Source: Colocasia esculenta (Eukaryota; Streptophyta; Magnoliopsida; Alismatales; Araceae). From it: DNA of 64,000 nt. A program made the position numbers and the translations under genes. The stretch spans positions 38,336,713 through 38,400,712 of the forward strand of contig CM024755.1 in the NCBI GenBank assembly GCA_014218235.1, in the 5' to 3' direction. The notes below the pieces were generated by a model, which saw only the letters and a list, made by a program, of their open reading frames with translations, was not told the DNA's origin and made no database searches. Below are positions 13,006-26,228 of this stretch, piece after piece (position 1 is the stretch's first letter; each line of letters opens with the position of its first letter).

Positions 13006-14889
13006 CGCGTTATTTCGGTTGTCGATGCTCTCTCTCTTTGTAGAGATGAGATGTCGTTGTTGCCGGTTGGACTGTCTACGTTACAGTCTGCTTGGGCGTT
13101 GCCGGTCAAGGCGTCATGCACTTGGCCGTGCATCTGGCTGTTGCGTCGGCTAGCTTGTCTCGTCGTTCATTTCCAAGTTTTCTCGGCCGTGCTGGCAGAC
13201 TTTGTATGTCCCCCTGTCTCGGGTCGTCTGCTTTGTTCTTGCGCCCGGCGTGCTCTCGCAGATGGTGGTCTGGTGAGTGTCGTGGTGCTCGGCTGGTTGT
13301 GCTTCGTATGGAAGTGTCAATCTCGCGTTGTGGTTTTGCCTCTCGCGTGTGGAAGAGACTCGTGCGTGTCTCCTTCCTCTGATTTTCATCGGTTGCTTGG
13401 GGTGGTGGTGCTCTACTATGGTGTTGTGTTGCCGGGGTGCGCATCGTTGCGACCTTCTGGTAGAGTCACCTTCCCTGGAGTTGTTTTTGGGTCAAGTTGT
13501 TTGCTCCCCTCGTGCCGTTGTTTCTGTATGGCACCGTTGGTCGGTGGACCTGTTTGTGCCATTTGCCATCGTAATGGTTTCTCGCTACCTGTCAGGCTCA
13601 ATTCGGGGCATTGGGTCCCTGTTGGTTTGGTGCGAGGTAGCATTGTTTTCTTGTTGGGCCGCTCGTGTGAGTGTTATTCCGCTGTGCATTGGTTTTTCGT
13701 GATTGGCTTGCCCGTGCAAGCATTGTTCCATTGCATGCTCGGTGGTGCCTCGGCTTGTGCCTTGGAGGCTTTTCTTGCCGTCGTTTTGGTGTTTGGCCTC
13801 TCTATCAGTCGTGATAGAGGTGGTGCTTCTTGCTCTTGCGCACCAGGGAGTTACTGCGGTTTTCACTCCCTGTGTGGCAGAGTCGGTGCTCCGTGTTTTA
13901 TATTCTTCTTGGAGCGTACGTGGTTGTCGCGCTCTTGAAGTAGTAGTTGTCGGCTTTCCGTGTGCTTCCGTTGTGGGTCTCTGGTAGAGAGTCCCCTTCG
14001 GTGGGGCCCGTGTCGTCTCGAGCCGTTGGTGCCGCTGTGTGCGCTGCGCCTTGAGTGTTTTCTCTAATGCTTCGTGTTTTGTGCCTCAAGGGCTGGGGTC
14101 GACGTGGCCTGTTGCGCTCTTTCAGGCTTGCGGTTCTTGGCGTGTGGCTTTCAGTAGGCCTCCTGTGGAGAGTCCTTCCTGTTAGCCGTAGTGTTGCTTT
14201 GGCCGCTGGTGCACCTGGGTTGCACTTTGTTTACTTTTGGTGTTTGTGGTAGCACCATGTGCTCATGCTCGAGCGTTTTGGTTTTGTGCCATCTGGAGCC
14301 CTGGTGCATTGTGTTGTACCCTGGTTAGCTTCCGGTGCTTGTGATAGCACCCTGTGTTGTGTCGTGTGTCTGTTCGTGTGCTTCGTGCGTTGTTTCATGA
14401 GTTTGCTCGGTGTTGGAGGCTTCGAGTTTTTCGCCTTTGGGACACGTGTGCTAGCCTGAGTCTTGTGGTCATACTGTTACCCCTGTGGGGTGGCTGCTTT
14501 ACCTTATCTAGGTAGCCCTATCGGTGGTACGCCAGGCTTTGGTCGTGACCTGTGTCCAGGTTTCCCCTCTCGCTTTTGGAGCGAGTGTGTTCGGTTGTGG
14601 TACCTTGCTTCGGTCTGGGTCTCACTGAGGTCAACATGTTGCCCTCGACCTCTGCAGTTGTTTTGCTTCCCGTGTGGTTGTGCGTGGCGTTGGTGAGTTT
14701 GGAAGCCGATGGCGGAGTCTCCTGTCGGTTCGTCCGGTGACAGTGAGGTCTATCGGCTTGCTAGTACTCGACCATGTGGTTTGTCGACGTTGGGAGGTGT
14801 CCGGCTCTAGATTGACCTCAAACGTCTTATGTGCTTCCGTCGCGGTGTGCCACGTTGTGGAGCATGTGACTCCTAGTTTTTTTGGCTCT

Positions 14890-15075
14890 GCGTGCATTTG
14901 GTATCCTTGTCGGACCACGAGGAAGGTCTGGGTGAGACCTAGTGGTGACAGTGGATGTCGTTTTTGCGTGTTGAGGGTTCTTCGCGTGCGTTTGCTATCC
15001 CTGTTGGACCGCAAGGAAGGTCTGGGTGAGACTTAGCGGTGACGGTGGATGTTGTTTCATGTGTTGAGAATTCTC
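14890..15075 (+). repeat. Two-copy 84-bp tandem repeat in the interior of A
   Basis: GGAAGGTCTGGGTGAGAC occurs at 14931 and again at 15015, with similar flanks on both sides. The copies differ by scattered CG/TG changes. Confidence 0.8.
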
Positions 15076-16770
15076 CGCGAGTGTGTCCTCACTATGGGTT
15101 GTGTCTCTCGCGTGGCTACTCGGTCTAGTGGTGACCGATGCTAGCTGCGGCTTGTAGCGTGAGACCATTTTTCTCGAGTGTTGTGTTCGACTCTCAGGTG
15201 TTTTCCCTTGTGGTTGTTGGCAATGATGTACTCCATCAGGTTTCACTAGCGACGGAGTGCGTTGCTGACCGGTGTTTCTCGTGTTGCTGCTGGCAACTGC
15301 GCTCTCTGTCGGGTTTTGCTGGCGACAGAGTGGGTTGCTGGGCGTTGGGTCACCATAGTGAGGCCTGTTGGTGACTGCAACTATGAGGATTTTGGTTGGC
15401 GTTTTCTGCTGTTCAGGTTGGACTTGGTGTCGCTCGGCACGTGGGGTTGTCGTTTTGTTTGGGCGCCCCACGTGTGCCTGGAGTGAGCTGTTGGTTTTCG
15501 GCTTGGTGCTCCACCCGTGTTTGGAGCCCGTTGTGCAAGCCGTTGGTTTTCCGACTTTGTGTGCTTGCGCGCATTTGGCGGTGCGGTTGTTGCCACGAGG
15601 AAGTCGTGTTGAGACTTAGTGGGTTTTTTTTTTTGCGTTGGTCTTACGTTTACTCCCTGTGTTCTGTTTCGTGCCTCGAGATCTCTTGGGCTCGCCGCAA
15701 TTTCGAGGACGAAATTGTTTTAAAGGGGGTATAATGTAAGACCCGGTTTCTCGACTTCCGTCTGGTGTCGTGGGATGATTGGCCACTGATGCGTCCAGGC
15801 TGGGTGATGTGTTGGTGTCGCGTCGGGGGTGCCCGACAGAACAGTCATCCGTGTCGCGGCGAGCTTGTGGGTCACGTATTGGTCGCACCTTGGTTCTCCG
15901 TCGCGTCTTGCTGTCACGCCCGGTCAACAGGCCACGACAGTATTTGTCGTGTTGCGTTGTCCGGTCATCTGATGCCTGTCAGGGTGGCAGGTGTGTCAGT
16001 ACGGCTTGTTGCGTTGTCGCGGAGCCCTTGTAGGGCGCGTTCTTGTCGCGGTCCGTTGACCCGTTGCGTTAAGGTCCGTAACGCGACAGGGCGGTCTGTC
16101 GCATTCTGGTTGCCGAAGGTTAAAAGCCTTGGCCGGCGATCGCCCTCTCTCTCCTTCTTCCCTCTCCCTCTCCCTCCGGCGGTGCTCCGCCTCCCCCTCT
16201 CCCCTTTGTGTGTTTCAGGCGAGGAGGAGGGTCGTGCGTGGTGTTGTGGCGTCGTGGACCTTGCGTGGAGCGAGGAGGAGGTGTTCGTGCGTCGTGAAGG
16301 CCCTTCGTGGGTTCGGTTCTTCGTAACCAGTAGGGATTTCTTGTGCCCTTCCCGATCCGGGTGGATTGGGAGCCCCTCGGGGTTTATAGATAGCTTTACT
16401 ACTTTCCCCATGCTCCCCTCCCCCTTGTGTTGTGTTTGGATGGTTTGTAGGCGGCCCGGGATTGAGGATCCCGTTGGTCTGCCTCCCTACTGGTGTCGCA
16501 ACGGCTCGGCGTGTCGCGACATCAGAGGGGTGTCGCGGTGCCCTTCCCCGTCGCGATGGTGTCGCGACAGCCTTGGGGGTCGCGACAGTACCTGTGTTGC
16601 CTCAGGTGTTTCCGTGGGCCCGGTTGTGTGTCGGCGTGTGCCCCAGGGCAGGCTTTGCCCTTAGGACCTTCTAGTAGGGAACGCGGCTGGTTGCCTCCCT
16701 ACGTTCAGTGACCAAAGGTGACACCTTCGTGGCCGTGTCCTGGCAGCGGTGCCAGGAGGGTCGTGTCTGC

Positions 16771-16807
16771 CTAATAATCGATTGACCAGCGGTCAATCGA
16801 TTATTAG
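16771..16807. repeat. 17-bp-arm palindrome in the 3' LTR of A
   Basis: CTAATAATCGATTGACC, a 3-base centre AGC, then the exact reverse complement. It matches the palindrome at 867-903 except for one G-to-A change near the centre. Confidence 0.93.
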
Positions 16808-18010
16808 CAGAGCGATGGGTTTCCGTACTGTCCGGTGGTGTTCCGAGGTTCTAGCCGCTCGTGCGTGCCTTGGTTGGCCGACGGCCCCTTTTGAGGGTCC
16901 GTGCGTGCCTCTCGCTCGCTGGGCTTGTCGTGTGTTACAAGCCAGCAGTTCGGCGTGGTTTTGTCGTGCTGCCCCGCCTGTTCGCCTGGTGCTTGGCACT
17001 TGAGGGCTTGTCCCATTCAGAGGTTGTCTCTGTTTCCTAGGACCCCCATCCTCGGGAGCCTGTTGAGGGAGTACTTCAGGCTACGAGCGTGCTCGAGTTG
17101 GCAGCCCACGTGAGCGGACTCTGGAGCTAAGGGGAAAACGAGGTTTGGACGGCAGCACTGAGTCGTTTGTAGAGCTCTCTTGTCTAGGTCTGGGACGCCG
17201 AGGGGTTTGAGTGCTTTCCTGGCGCAGACCAGACAATCCCTTGTCTCACTGCCTCTCTCTGCGTTGGTTCCGGAGCCACGTAGTGGTGTCAGGCGTGAGG
17301 CCGCAGCTTGGCCAGGCTGCGGTGTTACGTGTGTTGTGTGTTTCTGTGGCGGCTCTGTCTCACCCTTGCGCGGGGGCGGAGGCAGGAGCTAGGCTAGCGA
17401 GTAGAGCGTGCGGACTGCGGGTCCCCCTCTTGGCTGCTAGCGGCGGTGGCTTGGTTGCTGTTGTTGTGACGGCATTTTCCTCACCACGTTTCTGAGTGTT
17501 CCTCGTTGCCCTAGCTTGCACGGCGGTTTTAGCCTGGCTATGCTTAGCTCCCGTGGGCGTCGTTGGTCTGGCCTTGGGCAGACCCGTGCTTCTGGTGGTT
17601 CTCGCTTCGGTGTTCTCTCGGTTCCGTGGTCCCATTCTCTTGTGCCAGCTCGTGATGGCGCCAGCGTGTGTAGCTTCCCGACCTGGCGGTGTGTCCGGGG
17701 TCTGGGGTGGTTCTGCTTGTGGGCCCTCGACCTTGTAGAGGTCTGAGGTGGTCATGCTTGCGGTGAGACGTCGTTCTCACTTGGTTGTTCCGTGGTCTCA
17801 GCAGGTGTGCTAAGCACTGCTTCCGCTTTGTGCCCGACTCCGTTGGTTTCTGCAGGAGTCGTGTGTGTGCCACGACATTGGTTGGTGGTCGTGGCATTGC
17901 ACTGTTCTCTTCCGCTGCTTAGTAGCACCATGCTGTAGGTGTTCCTCGCTTTACAGCTTTCTAGTGTAGTTTCCTATTTTCGGAGTTCCTGCTGCTCTGG
18001 CCGGTGAGGG

Positions 18011-21000
18011 TGTCACGCCCCGATATTTAGCAGCGGAATAAATACCGGGGGACGTGAACGATACAAACAAACGTATCACAGTTGAATAGCGCAGAGTCAC
18101 AATTGAATATAATAACACTTTTCAAATCATAATAATATCCTCAAAGTTACTCTTTATTTCATTTCATTCAACTAGATACAATCTTACAAGAAAGAATTAA
18201 CCAAAGGGTCCATTATTCAAATAACTTCTAGAAAAGTTTCACTATTACATAGACTACTCAATTTCTATTTCTAAACTGTCATCTATTCTAGGACGGGTGC
18301 TCGTCACTCTTGCCCGGCCCCATCTGACTCCACGGGTTCTCCATCACTACCTGAAAAAGGGCAGGATGATAGGGGTGAGCGAACTAGCTCAGTAGGATTT
18401 ATATCTCAATCACGTGCGGGCACTAGTATACATGATTAACATTTTATATAGGCAGATATGCTGATGAGTATGCTGACAATGCATGCTTTTCTAACAAGTT
18501 GAATAGCAAAGTAGAACGAATAACATGTCAGATCAAATGTCGAGTTCCATATACAATGGACAGATAATTCAAGAATAAAATCATGTCAGAAGAGATTGGC
18601 CATATTCAAGCAGAGTTCATGTGTTCACACAAACAAACGTATCATATCATGTCAAGTCAAACTTATCAAGTCAAACAGAAGGCACATATTCACAATCTTG
18701 CATGTCAGGTGTACTATGCCAAGCACCAAGAGTCCATACTCCCTCTGTTAACAAGTACGTTGGGGCGCTCCTCCCCAGGACCGGACAGGGCCCTATTGCA
18801 CAGGCATTGTATCAAGTTTTAGACCGGAGTCCCACGATGTGCCGAACAAACATATTCATATTATGGCCACAGAGAGTTTCAATGACAAGCTAATAGTAAA
18901 AAGGACATGATCATTCATAGAGTCAAGGAATGACAAACAGCTCAAAAGAACAAGGCAGGATAACATCGTATCTTATATTTCATAATTCATTAATGTCTTG
19001 ACAAGAGGGTGTTTCTAAAGACAGATCATATGTAGAACATGTACTTTCCTAACATGTATGCATATGACAATTAATCAATTGAACACCGGAAAACATGAAA
19101 CCATGAAACTTATATGCAAATCATAACATTTACACCACTAATATGTCCATACTAATCATGTATTCATCCCCACATTTATATCATATTATTATCTTATCAA
19201 TTGACAATAAGAAAGATCACAAGATAATCCAAGGATCATAAGAACAATCAAAATTACACATTAGAATCATATTCACATCATTACTATTTCCTTTAATGGT
19301 TTGATTTATTTTAGGTCCATGCATACTATATGACATCATGCACAAGCTTGGAGATATCATGAAATGATTAGACCTAAATTATGCAAATTTCTTGTAAGGT
19401 GGTGTCGACACTAGATCAAGTGGTGTCGACACCATGCTCCAAACACAAGACAAAATCAGGCAAAACTGGTCAGGTAGTGTCGACACTAGTTCAGGTGGGG
19501 TCGACACAGTGCATCAAAAACAAGGCAAAAATGTCAAGTAGTGTCAACACGAGATCAAGTAGTGTCGACACCAGAGACAGCTTCCACAAAACCCCTTAAC
19601 CAATATGGGACAGTGTGTCGACACTAGCACAGATGGTGTCGACACTAGATCAGCTTTCCAGCACTTTCTAGGTCAAACTGGGGGAGTGTGTCGACACGAG
19701 ATGGGACTGTGTCGACACTAGAGGCTTTCCCAGAACACCATCTGGGCTGTTTTGGGAAAGTAGGTCAACACTAGCTCAGGCTGTGTCGACACGAGTGGCT
19801 TTCCCAGAACAAAACACATGGTCATGTGGAACCCGATGACACATCTCATGCAGCGATTCACTTACGACTCTTATAACTCTTTAACGAGTAACATTTAGAC
19901 AAAACATTCAACATGAAAGATGAAGAGGACAACTAGTAGAAGAACTTTGATGTTGAGAGTTTGATCTAATTCGGTCTCAAATCCCGAGAAAATATATGAA
20001 AAACAGAAAATCAAGTGTAGCCCGAAATTGCAGTATCCTGCAGAGACTCTCTTATCATGCTCCTAACTCTCTAACGAAGGATTTTTGGACAAAACGTCCA
20101 ACATAGAAGATGATAGTGACTTCAATTGGAAGAACTGTCATGAAGAAAGTTTAGTCAAATTTGGTCTTAAATCGTGTGCACAATATGACGAACGAGAAAA
20201 GCCCTAACTGTGCAAGACTTCGGAAAAATCACCAATACACAAAGAATACTCCATGAAAATTGGGCAAATCAAGTGCAAATGATCCTAGACTCAAGAAACT
20301 ACATGTTGGCATTGGTTTTCTTTAATCTTGGCCCGAGAACACCTACCTTTACAAAGATCTAAGACCAGTCGATATTCTGGACGCAACAGAAGATGCAGGG
20401 GATGAAGCTCCGGGTTCCTAGCCTTTCTCCTGCTCCTCAGAAGTTCTAGCCTGCCTCCAAACGACCCCAATTCGTTTTTAAACCTTCCCCAAGAGTTTGA
20501 GGACGAGTTCTTATAGATTTAGGTTGTAGTTAAGAGTCCTAACGAGACTAGGAAAGGGGCTACGAGTTCTGTTTCCTAGTTTCCAGAAAATCTGGGATTC
20601 TCTTACCCAAAAGAGGTAGCCAAGGTTTAGGAAACCACCAATTGGGATTGAGTTCGGTTTTGGCTTACCTTACATGACTACTCATACATAATGTAACCCA
20701 AAATTACCCTCACTAATTACTGCATAATTACATACACGAATTTCTGGGTAATTTTCTTGTCCCAATTTTTCATCCTTGGGCCAAACGTGCTCCATTGGCC
20801 CAATCATGTTAATGGGTTATTAATACATGATGTTGGAAGTCTCTCCAACATGTTTATTTAATTTATGGTCGGGTTATTTTTCCGTGTTAGCAATTTTCTG
20901 ACTTAGTTTCTAAACTCGGGTAATTTGTCAAGTGTGACGTACACTCGGCCAATCGGATTTTCCGTTGTACGAATTTCTTTGTGGAACACTTATAGATAAT

Positions 21001-21511
21001 ATATAGGGTTGGTTTATAATTTTTACAGAATTTTTCCGATGTGTTTTCTCACGTACGATAGTGGTACGTAAGTTCTATCATTCCGATAATACGGAAGTTA
21101 TTTATTTACTAATTTCATACTTGAATTTTTTCATGGGTCATAAGTTGTCCATTGATCCAATTTATTTTTATGGACTATCCCCACATATTGTTGGAGTCCA
21201 CCATAAATTTCTCATTTAGTTTATGATCTCATTTTATACACTTGATAATGGGTTGTCCAACCTTTTTCCTATTACGATAATAAGTCATACTAACTCTTGA
21301 ATATACCCCAAGCGACTTTTATTGACCCAAAGTTCTTGATGGGTCATTAGGGAGTATTATTTAGAGTTGAACTATGATTTTTATGAATTTTTCTAATGGG
21401 TTTTTGTATGTATGATAATGACACGTGCATTTTTGCTATTTCACAATTATTGAATTTATCATTTTCGATTTATTTCTAATTTTCCAATTACCGAATTTTC
21501 AGAGTGTTACA
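18011..21511 (-). repeat. LTR of element C (left; 3' LTR in element orientation)
   Basis: It starts TGTCACGCCC and ends GTTACA. It carries a GTGTCGACAC array at 19400-19800. Differences from the right copy are sparse, for example in the stretches around 18180 and 18225. Confidence 0.95.
19400..19800. repeat. GTGTCGACAC palindrome array, left LTR of C
   Basis: I count nine perfect GTGTCGACAC palindromes and three one- or two-base variants in about 400 bp, many extended to GTGTCGACACTAG. They often lie in pairs about 20-25 bp apart. Two of the variants are CG-to-CA changes. Confidence 0.95.
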
Positions 21512-21665
21512 TACTCCTCCACTTAAAAGAATTTGGTCCCCAAATTCACATGTGTTTACAGGCTGGACTTACAGAGAATCAAATTGTGAATTGCTAATAA
21601 TATAATGATTAATTGGCGATGTAACTTCAGGGTCAAATAAGAGCGAGTTAGAAAGAATACCTCTC

Positions 21666-22567
21666 TCATACCTCCTTCCTTGGTTCGTTCTGCCATTTAT
21701 TCCCTGAACTTGATTTCTCATTAGGGCAATCCTTAATCTTGTGGTCTTGGCTACCACAACAGAAACACTTGCCTTGAAATTTCCAGCACTCCTCAGTCCG
21801 ATGATTTTGTCTGTTGCAATGCTGGCATCTTTCTACAGGAGCGGGAATTAGTTTCTTATTGCACTTCTTGCACTTCTTTCTCTTGTGCGATCTGTTACTG
21901 TTGTCGGGCCGTTTCTCTCTGACTATAGGTTTGGAGTTTCCTGTGGTTGAAATTTGTTCTTTCTCATTGTTTTCGCCAACTCCCTTGTCATTAATAGACC
22001 TTTCCTTCCCATTTGTATCTCCCTTAGCCATTATTAGGGCATCCTCTAACAATTGAGCAGCTTGTCGTAGTGCTCTGGTTAATCTTTGGACCGATCTTTG
22101 TCCGTCCAGAGATGGTGTAGGTATATCCTCCATTGCTGTTTATTTAAGTTCCTTCAAAACAAACTATCACATGGTCAGTCTTCTTTACTCCTCGTTAATG
22201 CCTAATAACTTGCAATATTTAGTTATCACTAAAATTTTAGACTAAGCCCATGTTTCTACCCAATCTCACCAGGTAGGTACAAAGTTCTTGACACAAGTTG
22301 AGGGTTATAATGACACTTATCCTATCATTCCTGATTGTCTAGGACAGGTACAAGTTCTTGACCCAGATGTTGCTGAACACTGGGTTAAGTACTCCCTTCA
22401 AACCTAGGCGGATCCATATTCCAAAAATTCCGATGGAGATCACCGGCTCTGCGGTTACCTCCACCTTGGGTGGCTTGTAAGATAGCCTGAGTCAAGTTCT
22501 GTATAGTTCGTTGCATGTCCCTAGCCTGGGCACGTTCAGCGGCCATTGAGGTAATAAGCACCTTCAA
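21666..22567 (-). pseudogene. gag: Gag remnant of element C (N-terminus and zinc knuckles, capsid core missing)
   Basis: Two minus-strand frames remain. The first (22567-22385, 60 aa) begins MKVLITSMAAERAQ and ends near NMDPPRFEGST, which matches the segment just before the capsid domain in Tekay gag proteins (element D has a similar LDPPRFARST). The second (22133-21666, 155 aa) is lysine-rich and carries two CCHC zinc knuckles of form C-x2-C-x4-H-x4-C, CQHCNRQNHRTEEC and CFCCGSQDHKIKDC, followed by a stop. The Retrotrans_gag capsid core expected between them is absent and the intervening DNA has no equivalent frame. No protease or polymerase follows. Whether the nucleocapsid part is still translated is unknown. 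Confidence 0.8.
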
Positions 22568-22713
22568 GATAATAATATGAGTCAGTCATCTAAATATATC
22601 ACATGTGACTTCTATTCCCATGGCTCTACCCAAGCTCACATTAGGTACGACAGATTTGACTCGTGTAATCTAGTTTCATTCCATATTCCTAATCCTTGGA
22701 CCCTAAAGTTCAG

Positions 22714-22725
22714 GCTCTGATACCA
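22714..22725 (-). other. Primer-binding site of element C (tRNA-iMet)
   Basis: GCTCTGATACCA on the plus strand is the complement of TGGTATCAGAGC. It lies two bases from the LTR boundary at 22728 and fixes the minus orientation. Confidence 0.93.
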
Positions 22726-22727
22726 AC

Positions 22728-25700
22728 TGTCACGCCCCGATATTTAGCAGCGGAATAAATACCGGGGGACGTGAACGATACAAACAAACGTATCACAGTT
22801 GAATAGCGCAGAGTCACAATTGAATATAATAACACTTTTCAAATCATAATAATATCCTCAAAGTTACTCTTTATTTCATTTCATTCAACTAGATACAACC
22901 TTACAAGAAAGAATTAACCAAAGGGTCCATTATTCAAATAACTTCCAGAAAAGTTTCACTATTACATAGACTACTCAATTTCTATTTCTAAACTGTCATC
23001 TATTCTAGGACGGGTGCTCGTCACTCTTGCCCGGCCCCATCTGACTCCACGGGTTCTCCATCACTACCTGAAAAAGGGCAGGATGATAGGGGTGAGCGAA
23101 CTAGCTCAGTAGGATTTATATCTCAATCACGTGCGGGCACTAGTATACATGATTAACATTTTATATAGGCAGATATGCTGATGAGTATGCTGACAATGCA
23201 TGCTTTTCTAACAAGTTGAATAGCAAAGTAGAACGGATAACATGTCAGATCAAATGTCGAGTTCCATATACAATGGACAGATAATTCAAGAATAAAATCA
23301 TGTCAGAAGAGATTGGCCATATTCAAGCAGAGTTCATGTGTTCACACAAACAAACGTATCATATCATGTCAAGTCAAACTTATCAAGTCAAACAGGAGGC
23401 ACATATTCACAATCTTGCATGTCAGGTGTGCTATGCCAAGCACCAAGAGTCCATACTCCCTCTGTTAACAAGTACGTTGGGGCGCTCATCCCCAGGACCG
23501 GACAGGGCCCTATTGCACAGGCATTGTATCAAGTTTTGGACCGGAGTCCCACGATGTGCCGAACAAACATATTCATATTATGGCCACAGAGATTTTCAAT
23601 GACAAGCTCATAGTAAAAAGGACATGATCATTCATAGAGTCAAGGAATGACAAACAGCTCAAAAGAACAAGGCAGGATAACATCGTATCTTATATTTCAT
23701 AATTCATTAATGTCTTGACAAGAGGGTGTTTCTAAAGACAGATCATATGTAGAACATGTACTTTCCTAACATGTATGCATATGACAATTAATCAATTGAA
23801 CACCGGAAAACATGAAACCATGAAACTTATATGCAAATCATAACATTTACACCACTAATATGTCCATACTAATCATGTATTCATCCCCACATTCATATCA
23901 TATTATTATCTTATCAATTGACAATAAGAAAGATCACAAGATAATCCAAGGATCATAAGAACAATCAAAATTACACATTAGAATCATATTCACATCATTA
24001 CTATTTCCTTTAATGGTTTGATTTATTTTAGGTCCATGCATACTATATGACATCATGCACAAGCTTGGAGATATCATGAAATGATTAGACCTAAATTATG
24101 CAAATTTCTTGTAAGGTGGTGTCGACACTAGATCAAGTGGTGTCGACACCATGCTCCAAACACAAGACAAAATCAGGCAAAACTGGTCAGGTAGTGTCGA
24201 CACTAGTTCAGGTGGTGTCGACACAGTGCATCAAAAACAAGGCAAAAAGGTCAAGTAGTGTCGACACGAGATCAAGTAGTGTCGACACCAGAGACAGCTT
24301 CCAGAAAACCCCTTAACCAATATGGGACAGTGTGTCGACACTAGCACAGATGGTGTCGACACTAGATCAGCTTTCCAGCACTTTCTAGGTCAAACTGGGG
24401 GAGTGTGTCGACACGAGATGGGACTGTGTCGACACTAGAGGCTTTCCCAGAACACCATCTGGGCTGTTTTGGGACAGTAGGTCGACACTAGCTCAGGCTG
24501 TGTCGACACGAGTGGCTTTCCCAGAACAAAACACATGGTCATGTGGAACCCGATGACACATCTCATGCAGCGATTCACTTACGACTCTTATAACTCTTTA
24601 ACGAGTAACATTTAGACAAAACATTCAACATGAAAGATGAAGAGGACAACTAGTAGAAGAACTTTGATGTTGAGAGTTTGATCTAATTCGGTCTCAAATC
24701 CCGAGAAAATATATGAAAAACAGAAAATCAAGTGTAGCCCGAAATTGCAGTATCCTGCAGAGACTCTCTTATCATGCTCCTAACTCTCTAACGAAGGATT
24801 TTTGGACAAAACGTCCAACATAGAAGATGATAGTGACTTCAATTGGAAGAACTTTCATGAAGAAAGTTTAGTCAAATTTGGTCTTAAATCGTGTGCACAA
24901 TATGACGAACGAGAAAAGCCCTAACTGTGCAAGACTTCGGAAAAATCACCAATACACAAAGAATACTCCATGAAAATTGGGCAAATCAAGTGCAAATGAT
25001 CCTAGACTCATGAAACTACATGTTGGCATTGGTTTTCTTTAATCTTGGCCCGAGAACACCTACCTTTACAAAGATCTAAGACCAGTCGATATTCTGGACG
25101 CAACAGAAGATGCAGGGGATGAAGCTCTGGGTTCCTAGCCTTTCTCCTGCTCCTCAGAAGTTCTAGCCTGCCTCCAAACGACCCCAATTCGTTGTTAAAC
25201 CTTCCCCAAGAGTTTGAGGATGAGTTCTTATAGATTTAGTTTGTAGTTAAGAGTCCTAACGAGACTAGGAAAGGGGCTACGAGCTCTGTTTCCTAGTTTC
25301 CAGAAAATCTGGGATTCTCTTACCCAAAGGAGGTAGCCAAGGTTTAGGAAACCACCAATTGGGATTGAGTTTGGTTTTGGCTTACCTTACATGACTACTC
25401 ATACATAATGTAACCCCAAATTACCCTCACTAATTACTGCATAATTACATACACGAATTTCTGGGTAATTTTCTTGTCCCAATTTTTCATCCTTGGGCCA
25501 AACGTGCTCCATTGGCCCAATCATGTTAATGGGTTATTAATACATGATGTTGGAAGTCTCTCCAACATGTTTATTTAATTTATGGTCGGGTTATTTTTCC
25601 GTGTTAGCAATTTTCTGACTTAGTTTCTAAACTCGGGTAATTTGTCAAGTGTGACGTACACTCGGCCAATCGGATTTTTCGTTGTACGAATTTCTTTGTG

Positions 25701-26228
25701 GAACACTTATAGATAATATATAGGGTTGGTTTATAATTTTTACAGAATTTTTCCGATGTGTTTTCTCACGTACGATAGTGGTACGTAAGTTCTATCATTC
25801 CGATAATACGGAAGTTATTTATTTACTAATTTCATACTTGAATTTTTTCATGGGTCATAAGTTGTCCATTGATCCAATTTATTTTTATGGACTATCCCCA
25901 CATATTGTTGGAGTCCACCATAAATTTATCATTTAGTTTATGATCTCATTTTATACACCTGATAATGGGTTGTCCAACCTTTTTCCTATTACGATAATAA
26001 GTCATACTAACTCTTGAATATACCCCAAACGACTTTTATTGACCCAAAGTTCTTGATGGGTCATTAGGGAGTATTATTTAGAGTTGAACTATGATTTTTA
26101 TGAATTTTTCTAATGGGTTTTTGTATGTATGATAATGACACGTGCATTTTTGCTATTTCACAATTATTGAATTTATCATTTTCGATTTATTTATAATTTT
26201 CCAATTACCGAATTTTCGGGGTGTTACA
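22728..26228 (-). repeat. LTR of element C (right; 5' LTR in element orientation)
   Basis: 3501 bp, same length as the left copy, ending GTTACA before target duplication GAGGG. Its GTGTCGACAC array is better preserved than that of the left copy. Confidence 0.95.
24115..24520. repeat. GTGTCGACAC palindrome array, right LTR of C
   Basis: Eleven perfect GTGTCGACAC sites and one variant, in the same arrangement as at 19400-19800. Confidence 0.95.

Larger units (their letters stand above)
11937..15734 (+). other. Non-coding interior of element A
   Basis: GC- and T-rich DNA between the B insertion and the 3' LTR. Long open frames occur on both strands, but none shows gag, protease, RT, RNase H or integrase motifs; they reflect composition. 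Visible structure includes hairpin-like TTCTGG..CCAGAA modules (about 12500-13005), a two-copy 84-bp tandem repeat (about 14890-15075) and the terminal purine tract at about 15720-15734. Confidence 0.75.
18011..26228 (-). mobile_element. Element C: gag-remnant-only LTR retrotransposon (TR-GAG-like, Tekay-related)
   Basis: A perfect target duplication GAGGG (18006-18010 and 26229-26233) flanks it. The LTRs are 18011-21511 and 22728-26228, both 3501 bp and very similar by eye, so it is the youngest-looking insertion here. Minus orientation is set by the PBS complement GCTCTGATACCA (22714-22725) and the purine tract complement beginning at 21512. The 1216-bp interior encodes only gag fragments. 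It is non-autonomous and presumably relied on a Tekay element such as D. Confidence 0.95.

Noticed and set aside
12826..13938. Long open frame (370 codons, plus strand) in the interior of A
   Set aside because: Cys-, Trp- and Val-rich with no domain, shadowed by open frames on the other strand. It reflects GT-rich composition in a non-coding LARD interior.
19400..19800. Possible CRISPR-like array (short palindromic repeats with spacers)
   Set aside because: Repeats are only 10-13 bp, spacers are irregular, the host is a plant and the arrays lie inside LTRs.
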